DNA from: Tiliqua scincoides | Taxonomy: Eukaryota > Chordata > Lepidosauria > Squamata > Scincidae | Length of the DNA stretch: 64,000 nucleotides | NCBI RefSeq assembly: GCF_035046505.1 | Contig: NC_089829.1 | Span: forward strand, 9,139,396 to 9,203,395 | Direction of reading: 5' to 3' | Shown: positions 22,371 to 34,375 of the stretch, one piece after another | Position numbering within the stretch: position 1 is the stretch's first letter | Layout: every line of letters starts with the position of its first letter | Made by a program: the position numbers and the translations under genes | Notes under the pieces: model-generated | The model's database searches: none | Told to the model about the DNA's origin: nothing | The model's input: the letters and a program-made list of their open reading frames with translations, nothing else

Positions 22371-23225
22371 GGTAAGTGTGCTGAGGATGGTACAGTTAGC
22401 ATTGCTGCTTCTCTAGCAGAAAAGTTCCTTTAGGTTATTCTCCCCCCTCCCCCCCTGAAATGGCAGGCTGACTAGAAATTGAAAATTTTTTGAACAAGTT
22501 TGCAGATTGGGTTTAGGTCTTATCACCTAATGAAGAAGAACTGGAGAAGCACTGGGAAGAACTTGTGATCAAGGTGAACCTCAAAACCTGCAAGGCTTGT
22601 TACATGTGCTGTTAATTTTCATTTTTAGGCTGGGTTGTGGGTGCTTGGGCACCTACACAGCTGCAACATTTTTGAAGGACTGTGGTGGGGAGGTTCTGCC
22701 TCACCTGCCTCCCCACCCACTGCAGGCCCCTGCTTTGCACTCCCTGGTCAGTAGCAGCCCTCAAACTTGTGGGAGAATCGCCACTAGAGTAGACCAAAGT
22801 GATTGGTATCTGCTGTTGCCTGTCGGAAAGCAACCTAGAAGAACAGTCCCCTCATAGTACTTTTTTGCTCATTAGTGAAACTGTCCTTCAAGGCTGCCAT
22901 TCTCTCTCAAACCCTGGAAGTCAACAACTCCCCTTGAACTTGTTGGGCTTCTGAGTAGACATGCATTGGATTGCAGAGTTGGAAGTTGGAGGGGGAAGCT
23001 TTAGAGTTCACTGGAATTCTTTTTGGGGCTGGGTGGTAAAAGCAATAGAGCAGCATTTCTCAACCAGTGGTACTTGAGGTGGTGCCCAGTGGTACTCATG
23101 GCAGGACCCCCTCCCCAGACCTCCACTGCCTGGCAGTGAGACCAGCAATACGATGCAACAAACAGTGGTAGGAGGCTCAGTTCTGCTTTTTTTGCACTCA
23201 AAAAAGCCCTCCCATCTACCCTGGG

Positions 23226-23315
23226 AGCCCAATCCTATGCATGTCTACTCAGAAGTAAGTTCCATTATAGTCAATGGGACTTACTACCAGGAAAAAGTGG
23301 ATAGGATTGTAGCCT
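23226..23315. mobile_element. MITE family A
   Basis: GAGCCCAATCCTATGCATG ... AAGTGGATAGGATTGTAGCC, near full length. Confidence 0.75.
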
Positions 23316-23934
23316 GAGCCTCTTACTGTGGTTTGTTGCATCATGTCTGGCCTCTTAGTATGGAAATAACTGGTGATAAAGTCATTCCAGTTCTGCTTCC
23401 TAGAGGTGGGCCATGCAAAATGGCGAGAGGCACATGCTGAGGAATGCTGTAATAGAACAAAAAAGAAGGGGAGATGTAAAGATGTTACTATGCTGTTGTT
23501 GCTTTTGGTTGATGAGGTGTCAGACTATGTGCTCAGTGCACTTTTGCTGACCAGATGTTCACCACTAAAAGTGAACCAGATCCTTGAGAGGATTGACTGC
23601 TCTGGTAAAAATCACCAAGTTCCCACTGAGAAGGAAGGTGGCCCAGCTCAAAGCCCAGTGCAGCAAGTTGGTTTGTGCAGATGTGAAGGTGCTATGCTGC
23701 TGTGGTGTCTCCAGAGGTTGGTAACCTGGAGCCCTGGCAGTTCCCACCTCCTCTTCTTGGTGCCTTCCTGATTTCATTATACAACTGCCTTGAGAATTCA
23801 AGAAAAAATGTCCATGTGAAGTGTGCATTTCAGCCGCATGTTTATCCTCCTTGGAAACTAGTGGCCAGAAGCCTGTAAGTATGACTATAGAGGACAGAAC
23901 TGCAGCCTTGCAATTTGGATTTAGACATTGGGTT

Positions 23935-24045
23935 AAAGTTACAGTGCAAGCCTATGACTGTCTACTCAGAAGTAAGTCCCATTATGTTCAATTGGACTTA
24001 CTCCCAGGAAAGTGTGTACTGTACAGTATAGGAGTGCAGCCATAG
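23935..24045. mobile_element. MITE family A
   Basis: GTGCAAGCCTATGACTGTC...GAAGTAAGTCCCATTATG...CAGGAAAGTGTG; diverged copy close to the right arm of the hAT element. Confidence 0.6.
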
Positions 24046-24570
24046 TCTTTCAACTTCCTTTGCAGCAGACAGTTGAAGCTGAGTTGCTCATTGCTCATTA
24101 GGACATAGAACCTGTTGTTAATTTATTTGAATCCCACCACTGAGTATAGGGCTTTAAAGGTCAAAACCAGCACCTTGAATTGGGCCCGGAAACGAATGGG
24201 CAGCCAATGCAGCCCCCGGAGAAGCGGGCTGACAGAGTCAAACCGCCTAGCTCCAGTGACCACACGGGCCGCCACATTCTGCACTAATTGCAGTTTCTGA
24301 ACCGTCTTCAGGGGCAGCCCCACATAAAGCGCGTTACAATAATCTAACCTCGATGTCACCTTAACATGGATCACCGTGGCCAGGTCTAGCCCAAGGTCAC
24401 CCAGAAAACTTTGTGGCTGAGCTGGTTTTTGAACCTGCATCATCCAGGTCTATGTCCAATTCCTGAACCACAACACAATCCCAGCTCCTAATTAGCTGCA
24501 CAGCAAACAAAAAGAAAAAAGAAAAAGAAAGAAAAGACAGTGATGCAACCTATCTAGTTTGGCTCCAAAT

Positions 24571-24801
24571 CAGTCATTTTCAACCAGCGTGCCATGGCAC
24601 ATTGGTGTGTTGTGAATGGTCTTCAGGTGTGCTGTAGGAGTTTGGGGAAGGGTCCTTTATTAGTAGGGCCATTGGGGGATGTGGCCCCCCCCCACCAGCA
24701 GCATAGTGCGCCTTGTGAATCGTTAAAAAACTAATGGTGCACCTTTACAATTTTAGCACCTTGTCAGTGTGCTGTGAGATGAAAAAGGTTGAAAATCACT
24801 G
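24571..24801. mobile_element. hAT MITE
   Basis: CAGTCATTTTCAACC / GGTTGAAAATCACTG ends; flanking CTCCAAAT and CTCTAAAC (6 of 8). Confidence 0.75.
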
Positions 24802-24809
24802 CTCTAAAC

Positions 24810-25120
24810 CAGGGGTCTCCAAACTTTTTGGCCAGAGGGCCGCATCAAATATCTGGTGTGGTGTGGAGGGCTGGAAAAATATTTAAATATAAAATTTAAA
24901 TAAATAAATTAGAGATGGAACATAGATGAGTGAATAAATGAATGAATGGGCTCATTCATTCAACCCCTCAGAACACCCTCCAGACACAATCAGAGCACAG
25001 TTCTGGTCATGTTCAGTTGAGCGGGCCAGAGGCTTTCGGGAACAAGAGGTTGGCCGCAGGCCGGAAAGAGGCTTGCTGCGGGCCGCATCTGGCCCCCCGG
25101 CTAGGGTTTGGAGACCCCTG
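24810..25120. mobile_element. hAT MITE, adjacent to the preceding one
   Basis: CAGGGGTCTCCAAAC / GTTTGGAGACCCCTG ends; flanking CTCTAAAC and CATTAAAT. Same end family as the copy at 40252-40682. Confidence 0.8.
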
Positions 25121-25739
25121 CATTAAATCATGGAAACAAGTCCCTGATTCTGGAAATAAACAGAGGGAGCCAGATTTGACTGATTAGAAGGTTTTGGGTT
25201 CAGATTTCAATGTATTTCATTCACAATTTCACTGTCCTTGCTGGAAAATTGAAAATCCCAATGTGCGCATAGTTTCTCTGTCCCACAGCATCTTCCTTCC
25301 TAATGATTCTCTGTCTTGTCACACCTTTAGAGTGACTAAACTGGGCTGGCATGTGTTGACTCAGGGCCTCCTGACCCACTGTTCCTGGCAGAGAGGTGTG
25401 CTTGTGTGACTGTGAGGCACCTCCGTTGGCACCTCTCAAAAGTCAACAAAGAATGCAATGAGTGCTCCCCATTCCTCTTATTCCTCTTCAGTGTTTTCCT
25501 TGGGAGCCTCGAGCTGGCATGGATTGACTCTGCTTGCTCAGTCACAGGACACGTTTGGCTTGATCAACACTGCAATTCAAAGACTTCCTGAGTGTCTGTT
25601 GCAATCAGACCTACAACAAATCAAGTTTGCCTTGTGGATTGCGAGTCTTCCGACAACCAGCCTCACTAAAAAACCACAAGCGCAGGGCATAAGAAGCTCT
25701 GGCCAAAAGCCAGTTGGACCATACCACTGTCAAGAAAAA

Positions 25740-25916
25740 ATGGATCTAACCTACACCGTTTTCATGATCCTTGCACAAATACTGATAGTTCCGTTTGCAT
25801 TGCCAATAGCTTGGGCAATCTATTATGACCTCTCCAAGTCGGTGATCCCTCCTGGAGTTGACCAGCCTCTGAAGCTCCGTTTCCTTCACTGGTTGATGAT
25901 CATTTCATCATTTCTG
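25740..25916 (+). CDS. Gene B exon 1
   Basis: 59 codons starting MDLTYTVFMILAQ, a membrane anchor followed by SVIPPGVDQPLKLRFLHW. The donor is GTAAGT, phase 0. Confidence 0.9.
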
Positions 25917-26314
25917 GTAAGTTTAATTGAGTTTCAGTCAGCCTTTCCTCTTGATGTGCAATAATATGGTAGCGTGAGACCAGCTGCCATCAGTTCGGAT
26001 GCTGAGGTTGATTGTTATCAAAAATATTTCCACCTGTTGCAATCCGTTTGGGGAGGATAGCAAGCAATTGAACTGTACCCACTGTGCTGTGGAGAATACG
26101 AGATCCTAGATGCATGTGAATCCGGTGCAAAATATCTCTTGCTTTTCATTCATTTTTGAGCATACAACAATCACTGTCCTCTTTTTTAAAAAAAATTTTA
26201 CTGTACACATTTTGGCTTGAAGTTCAGTGGCAGAAGATAGGAAGTTCTCCTTTCTTGCTCTCTCACTCTTGTTTCTGAGCACTTTTAGATCTGCAGTGGA
26301 AAGGGACACTAATG

Positions 26315-26396
<82 letters not shown>

Positions 26397-26699
26397 TCTC
26401 TAATATACTCTCTATAAAAGAACTAGGATGGTGTAGCAGTTCTGGTAGTGGACTTAGGGTCCAATCCTATCCAACTTTCCAGCACTAATACAGCAGTACC
26501 AATGGGGCATGCACTGCATCCTGTGGTAGGGGGACAGTCACGGAGGCCTTCTCAGTGTCAGGGAATTTTGGTCCCTTTCCTTGGAGCTGCATTATGGTCG
26601 CATCAGAGCTGAAAAGTTAGATGGAATTGGGCCCTTAGACCTGGAAGATCCAGGTTCAAATCCCTGCTCAACCATGAAGCTTCTGGGGTGATCTTGGGC

Positions 26700-26740
<41 letters not shown>

Positions 26741-29700
26741 CCAACGACCTCACAGCAAATGCAGAAAAAGAAGATAAAGGGGGGAAAAGGGATTAAAAAT
26801 TCACAATATCTTCAATAATATTGGGCAAAAGGTGTGGTCTGGAGGTTGACCTGTCGCCTTAACTTGAAAAGCTAAGCAGAGTCAGCTGCTTGGAAGGGAG
26901 ACTATGAGAGATTATGAGAGGCCACTAGAATATCTCTTGGGGGGGGGGGGCTGGAAGAGTAAGCTGGCAAAAAAAACTGGATATCATTTTAGAAGCCAAT
27001 TTGAGGCTTGGATTGCAGCTGCCTGAGAAAGCCCAGAGGGCGGAAGAGTCAGCAGCCAGGATGATGACTGCACTATGAACAGCAACATCTGGGCAAATGG
27101 AGGGTTCTATGAGATTTTCTCATGGAACTATACTTGGGAAAACATCATTGAAAATGAGTGTTTATGCTCAGCCTGTCTATGTACACTGCCTTGACAGCAC
27201 AATCCTACTGCTGGCCTCTGCCGGTGCTGCTGTGCCATCCTAGAGCGTTGCAAAACACATTTGCGACTACTCTAGTGCAAGCAACACTGTGGTGGAAAGG
27301 CCTGCACCGTCCCACCGGCACTGCAGCCCCACTGAAAGCCAAGCAGCAGAGGGGCAGGAGATGCTGGTGGGAGGGCAGAATGGATGCTAGAAGGGGGTGT
27401 TTCGGGGCAGGGAAGGGTGATGGGTCAGGCCCAGGAGGGGGCAGGGATTGTGGAGCAGGCGTCTGCCGTATCCTAACCCTTGTTCTGGGTCCGAAAGCCC
27501 TCCATGGGGCTGCCAGCAATTTAGCTGGTGCAGATCTGAGTAGCCCCATTGGGCAGGCTGGATATAGCATAGGCCACTTGGCCCAGCTGCACAAGCGCAG
27601 GTTAAGATTGGGCTGTGAGTCCATGATAAAGGCGGTATATAAACACTGTAACAAACAAACACAGCCATCTATAAAATAGATATGGATTAACATTCTATGC
27701 ATAAGCTTCTGAAAAGGGCTTCCAAAGCCCTCTTGTATCCCAAAGTGTATCCTTACATAAGAAACATAAGAACAGCCCCTCTGGATCAGGCCATAGGCCC
27801 ATCTAGTCCAGCTTCCTGTATCTCACAGCGGCCCACCAAATGCCCCAGGGAGCACACCAGACAACACAATTACACAATTTTCTTTTGTAAGCCGTAGATC
27901 TGAATGTTGATAGAGATAAAATGTTCATTGAAAAAGAGTGGGGGGGGGGGGTCTGCTCTTCCTAACACCAAGTGTGTTTGATCCAGAACCTCTGCTTCTT
28001 CTCAGTCTGAAGGAAAGCTGTAGGCCAGTGGTTCTCACACATTTAGCACCGGAACCCACTTTTTTAGAATGAGAATCTGTCAGGACCTACCAAAAGTGAT
28101 GTCATGACCAGAAGTGACATCATCAAGCAGGAACATTTTTCACAATCCTAGGCTGCAATCCTACCCACACTTACCCAGGAGTAAGTCCCATTGACTATCA
28201 ATGTTCAAAGAATATTCGTAGTAGCTTGTTCAAAGTACAGGTCTGTAGCATTTCCCCAAATGCAGTCACATCCCATGGTAGCATCAAGACTATTAAAAAT
28301 AAAATATTGACATGAATGGGGACCCACCTGAAATTGGCTCGCAACCCACCTAGTGGATCCCGACCCACAGTTTGAGAAACACTGCTGTAGGCCACAGGGG
28401 AACTGCAGGGAAAAAACTGAGGTCTCCATCACATGAAATGAACTCCTATTCCAATTTTTTAGTCCTTTTCAAATCTACTTTCCTTGCTCCCAAACAGGGG
28501 AAGATTCTGGAAAACCTGTCCATCTGCTCTGAAATTCAATTCATCCGCTATACGCAAGAAGGGAAAAAGCTGGGAGAGGATCCCAAACTCATCATTCAAG
28601 ACGTCACATTTGAAGACATCCCTGTGAGGCTGTACCAGCCCAGAGAATCCAAAGTGCAGCGAAAGAGGAGAGGAGTGGTCTTTTTCCATGGAGGAGGCTG
28701 GATGTTTGGCAGTCTCAGTAAGGCATCCTGAAAAGTCAGCCAAACAGCTTCCCAAAAAATGTATTTATATGATTTCCAGTTTCATTTCATGTTGGAAAAA
28801 AACTTCCAGGAATAGCTTCAGGGAGAGTTGCCTGTACCTGTTTCTTAAGTGTAATCCAGGCTTGCTGGTCTTCAGCCACCCTGGACCCCCACATTTTTGT
28901 CCTGTGAGTGGGGTCACTTCAAGAGCCAACAACCTGTTTCCATTCCAACACTGGGTGACCATATCCCTGGGAAAACCCACAAGTATGGCTACAAGCAGAG
29001 GGACCTTGAGGGAAAGTGAGACCTGGTGTGTCCATCAGTGCATGGGTTGGCCTTGTCCCTCCATTGTCAGAGGCATGGTGCTTGTGCACCTGTGCAGAGC
29101 ACTGCTTAAACTTGCACGAGAGCCATATTGTTCTGGAAGTGATTGACTGACCATCAGGTACCCCCCCCCCCCAATTCGGGAGGTAGAGAGATGCCTGGGG
29201 TAGAGGCAAACAGAGAGTGCAGTAGCTACAGTGGATAAAGATGGCTCTGCACCTCTTGCAGGCAAGTGACACATCACTGGAAAGGGGACCACGTGGCACC
29301 CCCTTATGGCTGGTACCTGGGGCAGGCTGCCCTGCCCTGCCCTGCCCTGCCCTGCCCTGCCCCACATTTGTTATGCAACTAGCTATAAGGCAACAGTCTT
29401 CCCTGATGTTCCCACTTCCCTCACTGCAACTAGTCACCTCTGACCCTGGAGAACTGAACAAGGCCGGGCAGAAGGCTAGCCACATGGGGAGCAGGGCAGG
29501 ACTGGCCCATCTGTGAAGCCAACTGAGTCACTCATGTGGAATGGCAAGTGGGGGGGGGGGCAGCAAACTGATGTGGAATGTTCTGCCCTCCCACTTGCTG
29601 AAAGCACGCAGGCAGAGGTGTATCTAAGATATGGCGAGTAGGGCATGTGCCCAGTTAAAGGGGGCACTACTGAGCAGCAGCCTTCTGGCTGACTCTCAGC

Positions 29701-32021
29701 TTCTGCCAAGCAACTGCAAACCTCCCAGCGCTTGGGGGTCTTCAGGGGCTTGGCAGAAGCTGAACGTTGGCCGGGAAGCTTCTGGAGAAAGAATGGCGGC
29801 GGCAGCCACACTGCAAAGTCTCTGCCACTCTCTTCCAAACCTAGAAGTGATCTCACAGCCTCACATGATGCCACAATGTCACGTGGCACCATGATGTCAC
29901 TGCCCCAGGTGGCACTGCCCCTGGATGTACCTCTGCTTGTAGGAAGTGAATCGAGCCAGGGTGGCAGAGGAAGATGGGAGGACGACAACCTCATGTTGCC
30001 TCAGAGCCGAATCCCATCCAATTTTCCAGCACCAGTGCAGCCATGCCAATGGGGCATGCGCTGCATCCTGCAGTGAGGGTGCAATCATGGAGGCCTCCCC
30101 CAGGTAAGGGAGCATTTGTTCCCTTTCCTCAAGGCTGCATTGCGGCTGCACCGGCACAGGAAAGTTGGATAGGATTGGGCCCTCAGCCATCCAGCTGCTT
30201 GGTAAAGCAACCAGGTTGGTGGGGAGGGGGGCCTGTTGAGCCTCTGCTTAAAGGTCCCCAGTGTCAGAGAAGCCACCCCCTCCCTCAACAGTCTGTTCCA
30301 CTGCCCAACGCCCCTTGCAATCAAGAACTTCTTCCTGATGACCAAAGGAAGGGGGAGCCATGCTGGTGCTGCTGATGAGGGGGCAGGATCGGAGGTGGGA
30401 GCACCATGTGCTGCTTTCCCCTGCCTACCTGGCTGCTTTTCAAGCATCTGGACGGCAGCTTCAAACTTCTGCAGCGCCTTGGACAGGCAGGCAGAGAAAG
30501 CTGGCTTCTGGGTTGGGCCTTGAATTCACAGCCTAGGAGTGGAACAAAGGCGGGGAGCCCAAGTCCTGCCGGGGTGGGCGGTGGAATTCAGGCACTGCCC
30601 CATGGCCAGGAACCAGGGCTGTTGGCTGCCTTGATATGAAGAGCATGAACGGTTTTGCTCTCTTCCAGCCTCCTCCCTTGCTCAGCCAGCCTGGTAAGTC
30701 AGGGAGTCTTGCTGTAAACCGGCCTATAAAACTGACAATCTGAAAGCACAAACCAGTTGTGTGAAAGATGGATGAATGAGTTGCTTTGTAGATGAACCGC
30801 CTGTGGGGAGTAGCGAATGATGGCAAGCCATGCCAGTGGGCAGCGGGGCTTTTAAACTCCGCCTCTGCTCCAGGCCCTGCCTCTGTGCAATCTTTTCAAT
30901 CGAAGAAAAACGGCCATTGATTTTCAGTTTCAGCTGATTGAAAGACAGTTGCGGACCTCCCATTGAGTTCTATGGGACAAATGCCCCAGGCACGAGGCTG
31001 TAGGACCCCACAGAAGCCTCTCTGAGGCTCCCAGGGGGGTCGGAAACTGTGCTTCTGGTTTTCCAGAAGCACAGCTTATAGTGTGGGGAAGCTCAGAGTG
31101 GCTTTCCCGATGCAGCCTTGAGTCACATGAGGCTTCATGAGCCTCAGGTGAATGGAGGGGGCAGATTTCCACAAGGAGGACGGCAACAGCCTGTGGGGAG
31201 GCACCATCACGGACCTTTGCCCCAAGTCATGGGGCTGGGGAGGTCCACCACTGTTTGAAGAATCCAAAGCAGGTGTGTTTAGTATACAAACTCCACCTCC
31301 TGCCTCCTGCCTAACAAACAGAGCTACATGATTAAAAGCACAACATGGCAATTTTAAATATGGAATTCTTTTCCACAGAATTCGACATTTGTCCCATCTA
31401 TGGTGGATTCAGAAACATTCACAGTTATGTGGGTCTTTAAGGCAGCGTGGGTTCTCACACGTCCTTGCCCTTCTTTTTTCAGATTCATATGATCATGTCT
31501 GCCGTCACATTGCCAAGGAAAGCGATTCGGTGCTTCTCTCTGTTGGGTAAGTTGCCTCGTCCGTTGCTACCAAATTCATGTAGTTGAATTTGCCACATCT
31601 ATAACAAACAGCCCAAACCTATCTCCTGCCATGATATAGCATGCAGCCATGCCAACGGAGCACTGCATGCTATAGTGAGGGGTGGAGACCAGAAGGCCAA
31701 CAAGAGGTAAGTTTAAAACCTACCTCTCGATAGGCCTTCTGGTAGCCTATTCTGGTCTCCTTGGACCCATGCCAAACAAGCAAGACAAGACAAGCTTTCC
31801 AAGCCCAGAAAAATAAGAAACTTGTGCATTGGCAGGCAAGGGTACCTGGGAGAAGGCAGGCTGACCACGAGGAGTAGTGCCTAGTAGTATGTTCACACCC
31901 TTTCTTGCTCCCCACTTTCGCTTTACTGTGTCAGCTGCTGAAAAGGGAATAAAAAACCTTGCTATTTTTTATTGGCTGCCACCATCCCAGGCTACACAGA
32001 CCAGGAAGAGGAGGGCTATCT

Positions 32022-32056
<35 letters not shown>

Positions 32057-34317
32057 TCCCAAGCAAGTAGTGAACCCCAGGGGTTCTCATTAAAAATCAA
32101 ACCCACACTAGCATCTGCCAGGCAAAAAGTCATGCCTACCCACTGAATTACCTGGGAACAACAACTAGGTAGGCAAAGTGCCAAAATGCAACAGCCCAAT
32201 TGTATCCATGCCCAACGGTGTAGGATCTTGTGATCTGACAGTATAAGACGTGGGTCAGTGGTGCAGTAGCTGGTCCGACATTCTTCAGGCAGCTGTCTCC
32301 AGCACAATGCCTAGAGGCCATTCACAGGTGATAGTGGCCTGCAGAACCTCTGTCATTGCTGGTAAGTTGGTGGCAGAGGCAGACCGGGGAAGATAGGAGC
32401 AAGAAGCAGGCCAGCCACATTTCGGGGACAGGAGGGGGTGGATCTCGCTGGCAACCATGCACACTTGGTCCTGTTCCCCCATCCCGGGCCAAACCTCACA
32501 AGGCCTGTGCTGTTCATTTCTCTGGGTTCTGCAAAACAAGCACATGATCGACCAGCACATGATAGACCACAATATATGGTCAGTGTCCCACTAGGTGAGA
32601 TGCAAGTCATGCAGGCAGAACTTTTTCCCCAAAGGTTAGTCATGATTAGTTTTGCTTCTGCTTAGTGGCATTGCAGAGTCATGGGTCACTGTGTGTGTTG
32701 TGCACACCTGATTCCCTGTCTGTTTGGGTATGCAGTGACGGTGAATGGTGGTGCTGTCATCTCTTTCACCACAGCAGATGAGCCAGCCACATGACCAAAA
32801 CACGTGGAACCAGATTCTTTACTGTTGGCTGCCACAATTAACAACCTCTCTTGTGCAAGAACCAGCATAGCCAGTAGAAGAGTCTGAGCTGGGAGTGCTT
32901 GTGGTCGTAGGTCACCTGTGCCAAGAACACCGTAGGGCAAGAGTCTCCCGCATGCGCTGACAGTCCTATGAAAGTGTCTGGCAATGCCCACTGCTGCTAT
33001 TGTAACCACTTAGGGTTAAACTAGATCTGACCTGCAATGCAAAGCGTACCCTTTTTATTTGTAAAAAGGCACATGGGATGAACTGGGACAAGACCATGCT
33101 CGGGGAGGGGAACATAAGAACAGCCCCACTGGATCAGGCCATAGGCCCATCTAGTCCAGCACCCCAGCACATGACTGTGATCCTGTTTTCCCCCACCCCC
33201 AGTGCTATTTTAACTGGAGAAATTAAAATTGCACATAGAGAGAGAGGAACTTTTAGCCCTCTGAGGTGCTATTTGGAGAGGAAAAGGGAGAATCGTGCAT
33301 TCCAGGTCATGTCGGGTTTGACCCTTAGTTTCCACCCTGCCGCTCTGTGAACATGTATTGTGAAAGGGTAAGTGGGGCAAGCAGAGGAGAGTGGAAGGCA
33401 AAGCATCTTCTCTTCCCCACACTTTCTAGTCAATACTATGATCTGGGGGGTTCTGGGTTCACATCCCCACTCAACCATGTAGCTCGCTAGATGACCCGGT
33501 GCCACCTCTCAGCTGAACCTACCTCACAGGGTTGTCATGAGGCTAAAATGGGAAGGAGGAGACTTAAGGGCCAATCCTATGCATGTCTATTCAGAAGCAA
33601 GCCCCACTGGAGTCAATGAGGCTTACTGCGTGGCAAGTGTGGCTAGCATTGCAACCCCAGTATGCTGCATTGAGCAAGGTAAACAGATCATTAAAAAAAA
33701 AAAAAATTCTTGTCCCTACGTGGGAAGAGAATCATATAGAATTTCCTGAGCTCTTTGGAAGAAGGGCATGATAAACTCTAATTTCATAATAATTTTGTAA
33801 TAATTACCTAGTTGCTTAATAATTACCTACACCTAATCTCCTAATAATGATTTGCAAGTGAATGTTGCACCTTGCCAGCCCTAACGCCCACCTTCCGCAG
33901 TTAAAGACGCACGCAAGCCTTTCCTCTCCCGCTTGCTTTTTCTCTGCTGCCATCCCTGAATGCCCCTTGGCTCCCTGAATGACTGAGCTGTAAGAACATA
34001 AGAACATAAGAAGAGCCCCACTGTATCAGGCCAAAGGCCCATCTAGTCCAGCTTCCTGTATATCACAGTGGCCCAATAAATGCTTTAGGGAACACTAGAC
34101 AAAAGACACAACCTGCGTCCTGGTGCCCTCCCCTGCATCTGGTAGGCAGACTACCTCTACCTTGCACATACCTATCATGACTTGTAACCCATGATGAACT
34201 TTGCCTCCAGAAATTTATCCAATCCCCTCTTAAAAGCATCTAGGCAAGATGCCGTCACTACTTCCTGTGGCAAGGAGTTCCACAGACTATTACATGCTGT
34301 AACAAGATGTTTGCCTC

Positions 34318-34375
<58 letters not shown>

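Larger units (their letters stand above)
20598..24142. mobile_element. 3.5-kb hAT element inside the L2
   Basis: Inverted ends CAGTGGTGGGATTCA / TGAATCCCACCACTG, flanked by the perfect 8-bp duplication AGTATAGG (20590-20597 and 24143-24150). The left 0.5 kb is GC- and CpG-rich. The rest is loaded with MITE copies. No transposase similarity was recognised. Confidence 0.9.
20023..24389 (-). mobile_element. L2 LINE, minus strand, split by a hAT element
   Basis: 20023-20095 is the (ATA)n tail. 20096-20597 is the 3' UTR and ORF2 C-terminus. 24151-24389 continues upstream, with minus-strand translation VTSRLDYCNALYVGLPLKTV, LQLVQNVAARVVTGA, LLRGLHWLPIRFRAQFKVLV. These are typical L2 reverse-transcriptase tail blocks. 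Confidence 0.85.
19892..24480 (-). mobile_element. SINE split by an L2 insertion (outermost level of a nest)
   Basis: The left part, 19892-20022 (CCCTCCAAGGAGCTTAGGG, CAACAACCCTGTGGGG), resumes at about 24390-24480 (CCCAAGGTCACCCAGAAAAC, TTTTTGAACCTGCATC). Together they are one minus-strand SINE interrupted by the L2 at 20023-24389. Confidence 0.65.

Noticed and set aside
25458-25739. N-terminal extension of gene B upstream of 25740
   Set aside because: The frame is open, but the other three paralogues start at the homologous ATG directly before the membrane anchor. The extension has no family similarity.
27158-27702. Overlapping 165-173-codon frames on both strands
   Set aside because: They lie in a palindromic MITE-like element. 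Open frames on both strands reflect GC-rich inverted sequence.
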